From Chloroflexota bacterium (GTDB lineage: Bacteria > Chloroflexota > UBA6077), in the NCBI GenBank assembly GCA_021788565.1, contig JAJYKO010000121.1, forward strand, positions 1 through 10,119: a stretch of DNA of 10,119 nucleotides, written 5' to 3'. The notes beneath the pieces were generated by a model. It saw only the letters and a list, made by a program, of their open reading frames with translations, had not been told where the DNA came from and did not search any database. How positions within the stretch are numbered: position 1 is the stretch's first letter; every line of letters begins with the position of its first letter. The translations under genes were made by a program, and so were the position numbers. Positions 7,077 to 10,119 of the stretch are shown piece after piece.

Positions 7077-8081
7077 CTACGTGGCTGTGCCTGGCGTCGC
7101 ACCGATGTTTCGAATCCGTTCGGCAAGCATTTCCTCAAGCTGGAGCACAGCAGCCTCGAATTTCTGGCGGCTGACTACGACCTGCATTGCCGGATCGGCT
7201 TCGCCGGTTTGCCAGGCGTGTTCTATTAGCAATACGATGAAAAACGACATCGCCAGCATCTGAGCGGGGCTTGGGCGTGCAGGAAACTGATTCAAGAAGC
7301 TCCCGATCATTGCTCGTGGCAGTCCGAATGCGGCCAGTTGGTTGCTCGACAGCCCCTTGATTCCGAGTTGCTGGAAGAAGAGCCCCACCAACGGCCGGAG
7401 GCGCCGGACCACGAAGAGGTACTCTAATCGAGCACGCTCAACCATCGCTGGGTCGGCCTCCTGAACGAGCCCTGCCCAGGCGTCCCATTGGAGGCGGGGC
7501 TCAACGAATGGAAACAGCGACTGGATCAGCACCTCGGGTGCCTGTAAACCCAATAGGCTGGCGACGGTGCTGAACAGTCCAACCGCCCGGTCGTCATCTG
7601 GCACCTGGCCGAAGAGGCCCATACTGGTGATAAGCCGGAGTTCCGGCCCGCTCCACTCCGGACGATCCGCCTCCATATCCTCGACCACAGTGCTCAGGCC
7701 CGTCGGTGTGAGCCCCTTCACGTTACGCACGTGTGTGCGGACAGGTGCGGAGACCAATCTGACCAGCTTCTCCACGCCCTTTAGGCAGATTGGCTGAACC
7801 TGCTCCCAGCCCCAGCCGTCCCGCAAGAAGAGGAAGATGCGCAGAGTGTCCCCTTGGAGGCCAAGTCGGCGCAGCCGGTAGCAGTGATAGGCTCGCCGGA
7901 CCGCCTGTCGATCCCAAAGGCCGACCCTGCCCTTGGCGAACCCCGGTCGCGTCACCGTCGTCGGCGCTGGCAGGTATCCGTCCCTGACATCCTGCCTGAG
8001 CATGTTCGTGGTGACTCGGAGACCAGCGTTGGCTAGGCCACTAATCAATTCTGCTGTCGTTTCCATCGCATCTGGTTTCAT
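7077..8081 (-). CDS. MerR-like winged-HTH protein with unrecognised C-terminal domain
   Basis: A 334-residue protein. Residues 8-75 resemble a MerR-type DNA-binding head: a short helix-turn-helix region, then DVRDGYLPAPTTV (31-43), a wing-like GRVGLWDRQAVRRA (51-64) and a following helix. I do not recognise the remaining ~250 residues. They look mainly helical, with a hydrophobic stretch MLAMSFFIVLLIEHAW (275-290) that is either a buried helix or a marginal membrane segment. Most MerR regulators are far shorter, so the C-terminal part may be a sensor or partner-binding domain. The frame opens further upstream to 8132. I chose the ATG at 8081 because a candidate promoter (8089-8117) places transcription start about there, which would make the mRNA leaderless; the ATG at 8066 is an alternative. 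It is the first gene of the minus-strand block, 65 bp ahead of cas1, and is a candidate regulator of it. Confidence 0.65.
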   Translation of the reverse strand: MKPDAMETTAELISGLANAGLRVTTNMLRQDVRDGYLPAPTTVTRPGFAKGRVGLWDRQAVRRAYHCYRLRRLGLQGDTLRIFLFLRDGWGWEQVQPICLKGVEKLVRLVSAPVRTHVRNVKGLTPTGLSTVVEDMEADRPEWSGPELRLITSMGLFGQVPDDDRAVGLFSTVASLLGLQAPEVLIQSLFPFVEPRLQWDAWAGLVQEADPAMVERARLEYLFVVRRLRPLVGLFFQQLGIKGLSSNQLAAFGLPRAMIGSFLNQFPARPSPAQMLAMSFFIVLLIEHAWQTGEADPAMQVVVSRQKFEAAVLQLEEMLAERIRNIGATPGTAT

Positions 8082-8088
8082 GGACGTG

Positions 8089-8117
8089 AGAGTATCACAT
8101 GATGTCCGTTTTTGCAA
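8089..8117 (-). promoter_or_regulatory. Candidate promoter for the MerR-like/cas1 block
   Basis: On the minus strand TTGCAA (8112-8117) and TACTCT (8089-8094) are separated by exactly 17 bases. Seven bases separate the -10 box from the ATG at 8081, so the transcript would be leaderless or nearly so. No Shine-Dalgarno is visible before that ATG, which agrees with this reading. The boxes match the sigma-70 consensus only partly. Confidence 0.4.
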
Positions 8118-8125
8118 GACTTCAA

Positions 8126-8139
8126 ACGGCATATGCCGT
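8126..8139. promoter_or_regulatory. 14-bp perfect palindrome, probable operator
   Basis: ACGGCATATGCCGT reads identically on both strands. It sits in the 120-bp region between the divergent MerR-like and ParB/StrR-like genes, just upstream of the minus-strand -35 box. Both flanking genes encode likely DNA-binding proteins, so either could use it as an operator. The function is inferred from symmetry and position. Confidence 0.5.
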
Positions 8140-8177
8140 GGGTGCTATTGTCATCACCAGTCGATATCGGTCACAAG

Positions 8178-8197
8178 TGTATACATCTTGGGGGTGG
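8178..8197 (+). promoter_or_regulatory. Candidate -10 box and ribosome binding site of the ParB/StrR-like gene
   Basis: TATACA (8180-8185) lies within the 8-bp palindrome TGTATACA (8178-8185). No well-spaced -35 box is visible, though TTGTCA at 8148-8153 lies 26 bases upstream. GGGGGTGG (8190-8197) stands four bases before the GTG at 8202 and supports that start over the upstream TTG (8112) and ATG (8133). Confidence 0.3.
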
Positions 8198-8201
8198 AAC
8201 A

Positions 8202-9005
8202 GTGGAACTAAAGATTAGCGATATCTCACTTGACCCCGACCTGCAGCCGCGTGTTGGTGGTCTCGACCCAACACACATTCGCTCACTGGAAGAGACACCG
8301 GATGCATGGCCGCCGGTGGTCGTCGTCAAGCAAGGCTCAGTCCACCTGCTCACCGACGGCTTCCACCGGCTGGCAGCTGCCCAGAACCTAGGCCTGGAGA
8401 CCGTTCGGGCTGAGCTGATAGAGCCGCCAGCAGATGGCGATTTGCGCTCCTTGGCCTTCAGCCTCAACCTGCGCCACGGCAGGCCCCTCTCCCTTCAAGA
8501 CCGTCGTGCTTACGCTGAGCACATCCTTCGGACGCGCCCAGAGTTAAGCGACCGCGCCATCGGGGAGATGACGGCTTTAAGCGGGAACACTGTTACCGCC
8601 ATCCGTCGGGAACTGGAGGCGACTGCTCAGATTGAGCGGCCGACTGCGCGGCTGGGAAGGGGCGGCTATTCGTATCGGGAGGCGGACCGCCAACCTGGGG
8701 ACCTGCCAGAACCTAGCTTCGGCGAGGGCCTGGGTAACGTGGTGGCGGGACTGTTCAGCAGTGCCGACCGCCAGAGGCAGCGGAAGTGGGCAAGTTACGT
8801 CCAGCGGGTAGTGGCTGCCCTGGAAGACCAGTTCGCCCTCCCTGGATGGGAGGAAGCGCCTAGCGAGGATATCGCGGAGGCGTGCCGTCTCGTACTAGGG
8901 GCGGAGAAGGCCAGCGCCATCGGCCAGCGGCTTGGCGAAAGTGCCGACAGTTTGGTTCAGGTCGCCCAAGAGCTGGGATACACCCCGGAGGAAGATAACC
9001 CCTGA
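8202..9005 (+). CDS. ParB-fold / StrR-type DNA-binding protein
   Basis: A 267-residue protein from a GTG start. Residues 1-90 are a ParB-type N-terminal domain, with the start ELKISDISLDPDLQPR and the signature box TDGFHRLAAAQNLG (51-64). It continues with SLNLRHGRPLSLQDRRAYAE (87-106) and SDRAIGEMTALSGNTVTAIRRELE (116-139 region), the HTH arrangement of StrR/NovG-like regulators of the ParB superfamily. The last 100 residues are helical and unrecognised. Family members act as sequence-specific regulators or, in related proteins, as CTP-dependent clamps or nucleases; which applies here is not visible. I chose the GTG start for its GGGGGTGG ribosome site and because homology-like sequence begins there; the frame is open from 8112. 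Its TGA overlaps the ATG of the next gene by one base, so the pair is translationally coupled and probably works in one process, DNA modification or its control. Confidence 0.75.
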   Translation: MELKISDISLDPDLQPRVGGLDPTHIRSLEETPDAWPPVVVVKQGSVHLLTDGFHRLAAAQNLGLETVRAELIEPPADGDLRSLAFSLNLRHGRPLSLQDRRAYAEHILRTRPELSDRAIGEMTALSGNTVTAIRRELEATAQIERPTARLGRGGYSYREADRQPGDLPEPSFGEGLGNVVAGLFSSADRQRQRKWASYVQRVVAALEDQFALPGWEEAPSEDIAEACRLVLGAEKASAIGQRLGESADSLVQVAQELGYTPEEDNP

Positions 9006-9736
9006 TGGATACCTTGACACGTTCCTTGCGCGGCTCGTCTAACAAGCAGGACGCGCTGCATTCCAGCAGCGAGATGGCGGTGCAAGTCCGACCGCCACGC
9101 TCCAACGGCCCACTCTCCACCGTTAAGGCCCTCCAGGTCCGTCCGGTCGTCCTAAGCCTCATTCGGCCTATGATGGAAGAGAACCACTACCTGCACTCGA
9201 TGCCTGCCGCTCCCCGTTACTGCTTCGGCGTCTATCTTGGCACCGCGCTAAAGGGTGGTGCTGTCTTCACCGCTGGGGCGAGGCTCGGCCATCACGTGCT
9301 AGCAGCCCGCCCCTCGGACGTGGTGACTTTGGCCCGACTCTGGCTGGCGGACGATCTGCAGGTCAACTCCGAAAGCCGTGTACTAGGCATCCTGGTGCGC
9401 TGGCTTCGGCGCAACACTGCGCACAAAGCTGTCCTCTCCTACGCGGACCCGGAAGCAGGGCACACTGGAGGTATCTATCAGGCGGTGGGCTGGCTGTACC
9501 TAGGCCTCACCGAGGGCGATGCCATGCTGGACACCGGCGACGGGCAGCTGCTGCACCGTCGCTCCGCTTACGACCGCTTCGGGTCTAACTCTGTGGGGAT
9601 GCTCCAGCGCACCGGTCTACCACATGCCCGCTGGGTCCATCGGCCAGGCAAGCATCGCTACCTCTGCCTGCTCGATCCTTCCTGGCGCTGGAGGCTGCGC
9701 ACCACTCCCGAACAGTACCCCTGCAGGCCGCCGTGA
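9005..9736 (+). CDS. Phage Mu Mom-like DNA adenine-modification protein (GNAT fold)
   Basis: A 243-residue protein resembling the Mom family. Mu Mom converts adenine in DNA to a bulky N6-modified base that blocks restriction enzymes. Family-like features are the HY pair (61-62), VYLGTALKGGAVF (76-88), the RLWLADDLQVNSESRVLG block (111-128) and SYADPEAGHTGGIYQAVGW (145-163) followed by LYLG. Roughly 45 N-terminal residues precede the conserved region; an ATG at 9074 is an alternative start. I prefer 9005 because its ATG shares one base with the upstream TGA and GGAGGAAG (8987-8994) lies 10 bases before it. The pairing with a ParB/StrR-like protein suggests controlled expression or targeting of DNA modification. 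Whether the host or a resident element benefits is not visible. The C-terminal ~75 residues are arginine-rich and less typical. Confidence 0.8.
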   Translation: MDTLTRSLRGSSNKQDALHSSSEMAVQVRPPRSNGPLSTVKALQVRPVVLSLIRPMMEENHYLHSMPAAPRYCFGVYLGTALKGGAVFTAGARLGHHVLAARPSDVVTLARLWLADDLQVNSESRVLGILVRWLRRNTAHKAVLSYADPEAGHTGGIYQAVGWLYLGLTEGDAMLDTGDGQLLHRRSAYDRFGSNSVGMLQRTGLPHARWVHRPGKHRYLCLLDPSWRWRLRTTPEQYPCRPP

Positions 9737-9749
9737 TCCCCTCACGGTG
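9729..9749 (+). terminator. Short hairpin at the mom-like stop codon
   Basis: CCGTGA (9731-9736) and TCACGG (9742-9747) pair perfectly around a 5-base loop, extended by a G-U and a C-G pair. The left arm includes the TGA stop. No T-run follows, so a terminator role is only possible. Confidence 0.3.
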
Positions 9750-9809
9750 CCCGAAAATGCAGGACTTCAGCAAAGACGAATGCCTTGAGGTTGAATGAAT
9801 CACAACCGC

Positions 9810-9832
9810 CGACCGGGAGAGGACCCCGGCCG
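9810..9832 (+). promoter_or_regulatory. Hairpin upstream of the small ORF
   Basis: CGACCGGG (9810-9817) and CCCGGCCG (9825-9832) pair with one mismatch and a 7-base loop. It ends 8 bases before the AGGAT ribosome site (9841-9845), giving a leader-like arrangement. A smaller hairpin GGTTG/CAACC (9789-9807) precedes it. Confidence 0.3.
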
Positions 9833-9851
9833 ACGGAGAAAGGATCTACCA

Positions 9852-9932
9852 ATGGAATTATACAACAACCAATCTAATTCGGTGCAGTCGCCTATCTGTG
9901 GACTCGGTTCCATCCTGTGTTGGCGAGTTTGA
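9852..9932 (+). CDS. Possible small ORF, 26 residues
   Basis: ATG with AAAGGAT (AGGAT at 9841-9845) six bases upstream. It encodes MELYNNQSNSVQSPICGLGS and six more residues ending in a Cys-Trp-Arg-Val run before TGA. The start region is clearly more AT-rich than its surroundings, as expected for a translation start. After the TGA the same frame stays open to the window end, including several cysteines. It could be a leader peptide, the remnant of a truncated gene, or chance. No family recognised. Confidence 0.25.
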   Translation: MELYNNQSNSVQSPICGLGSILCWRV

Positions 9933-9981
9933 CGCTGTGTTGGGGCTGGTCGGTCGACGGTTGGGAAGGTGTGTCCCCCTG

Positions 9982-10105
9982 GCTGCCCCTCTTTGGGCAG
10001 CTTCGGCCTTGCCCTGTGCCGCCCTTCAGACGGCCAGGGCATCCAGGTAGCTGATACCTCCTGGTGGGGCACCCGCTACAGCCAGGGGGCTCAGGCCCGG
10101 GTGCC
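9982..10105. ncRNA. Cluster of stem-loops, candidate structured RNA or element end
   Basis: Consecutive stems are visible: GCTGCCC (9982-9988) / GGGCAGC (9995-10001); GCCCTG+GCCG (10011-10016, 10018-10021) / CGGC+CAGGGC (10031-10040); AGGTA/TACCT around 10045-10058; and GGCACCCG (10068-10075) / CGGGTGCC (10098-10105) enclosing AGCC/GGCT. I recognise no known RNA family. High GC makes chance stems common, and the window ends here, so this is a weak call. Confidence 0.25.
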
Positions 10106-10119
10106 GATAATGTCGCTTG

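Larger units (their letters stand above)
9737..10119. other. Gene-poor right flank
   Basis: No convincing gene longer than 30 codons begins here. The stretch contains several hairpins (9789-9807, 9810-9832, 9982-10001, 10011-10040, 10068-10105), a small ORF with a good ribosome site (9852-9932) and a 9-bp direct repeat CTGTGTTGG at 9915-9923 and 9935-9943. A minus-strand ORF over 9800-10072 has no recognisable features. Confidence 0.5.

Noticed and set aside
8112..8201. Longer start for the ParB/StrR-like protein (TTG 8112 or ATG 8133)
   Set aside because: The added residues look like promoter-region sequence and overlap the palindrome; GTG 8202 has a ribosome site and begins the conserved sequence.
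9930..9932. TGA read as selenocysteine
   Set aside because: No SECIS-like element placed just after the TGA can be argued, and the ORF itself is doubtful.
9800..10072. 90-residue minus-strand ORF in the right flank
   Set aside because: No ribosome site or family-like sequence; Pro/Arg-rich composition typical of chance frames in GC-rich DNA.
1..10119. CRISPR array or spacer-like repeats near cas1
   Set aside because: I found no regularly spaced 20-40 bp direct repeats in either intergenic gap or the flanks; the 5401-5449 stem occurs once.

Overview
The window is a high-GC bacterial segment of about 10 kb (roughly 60% GC by spot count). No rRNA, tRNA or CRISPR array is visible to identify the host. 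A dispersed repeat at 131-224 carries the 'TCATTCCGAGCGAAGCGAGGAATCT'-type motif (spurious peptide SEARNL...RSAQDD), which I associate from memory with Chloroflexota, especially Dehalococcoidia. The nuclease and helicase sequences fit that or a deep actinobacterial lineage. This assignment is tentative.

Layout. Positions 1-413 hold no gene, only the repeat and weak inverted repeats. Four genes then run on the minus strand; transcription order is right to left. They are a winged-HTH/MerR-like protein (8081-7077), a solo Cas1 with an added zinc ribbon and HTH (7011-5452), a giant fused nuclease (5385-2722) and a YprA/MrfA-type helicase (2738-414). The gaps are 65 bp, 66 bp and a 17-bp overlap, so a single transcript is possible, although strong hairpins sit in both gaps. 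A divergent 120-bp promoter region with a 14-bp perfect palindrome (8126-8139) separates this block from a plus-strand pair. That pair is a ParB/StrR-type DNA-binding protein (8202-9005) whose stop overlaps the start of a phage Mu Mom-like DNA base-modification enzyme (9005-9736). The last 383 bp have no convincing gene but contain several hairpins and one possible small ORF.

How the parts may work together. The helicase and the C-terminal part of the fused nuclease match the MrfA/MrfB pair known from Bacillus subtilis mitomycin-C repair. Here MrfB is fused behind a complete PolI-type 5' nuclease domain and a middle module resembling the nucleoside 2-deoxyribosyltransferase/DUF4406 fold. One polypeptide would therefore carry both 5'->3' and 3'->5' nuclease activities, translationally coupled to a helicase. 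Next to it is a Cas1 with an intact catalytic triad but no Cas2, effector or array, which suggests an integrase used outside CRISPR. The Mom-like pair next door points to DNA modification or anti-restriction. The whole reads as an accessory DNA-processing and defence (or mobile-element) island. The functional link between its two halves is inference from proximity only.
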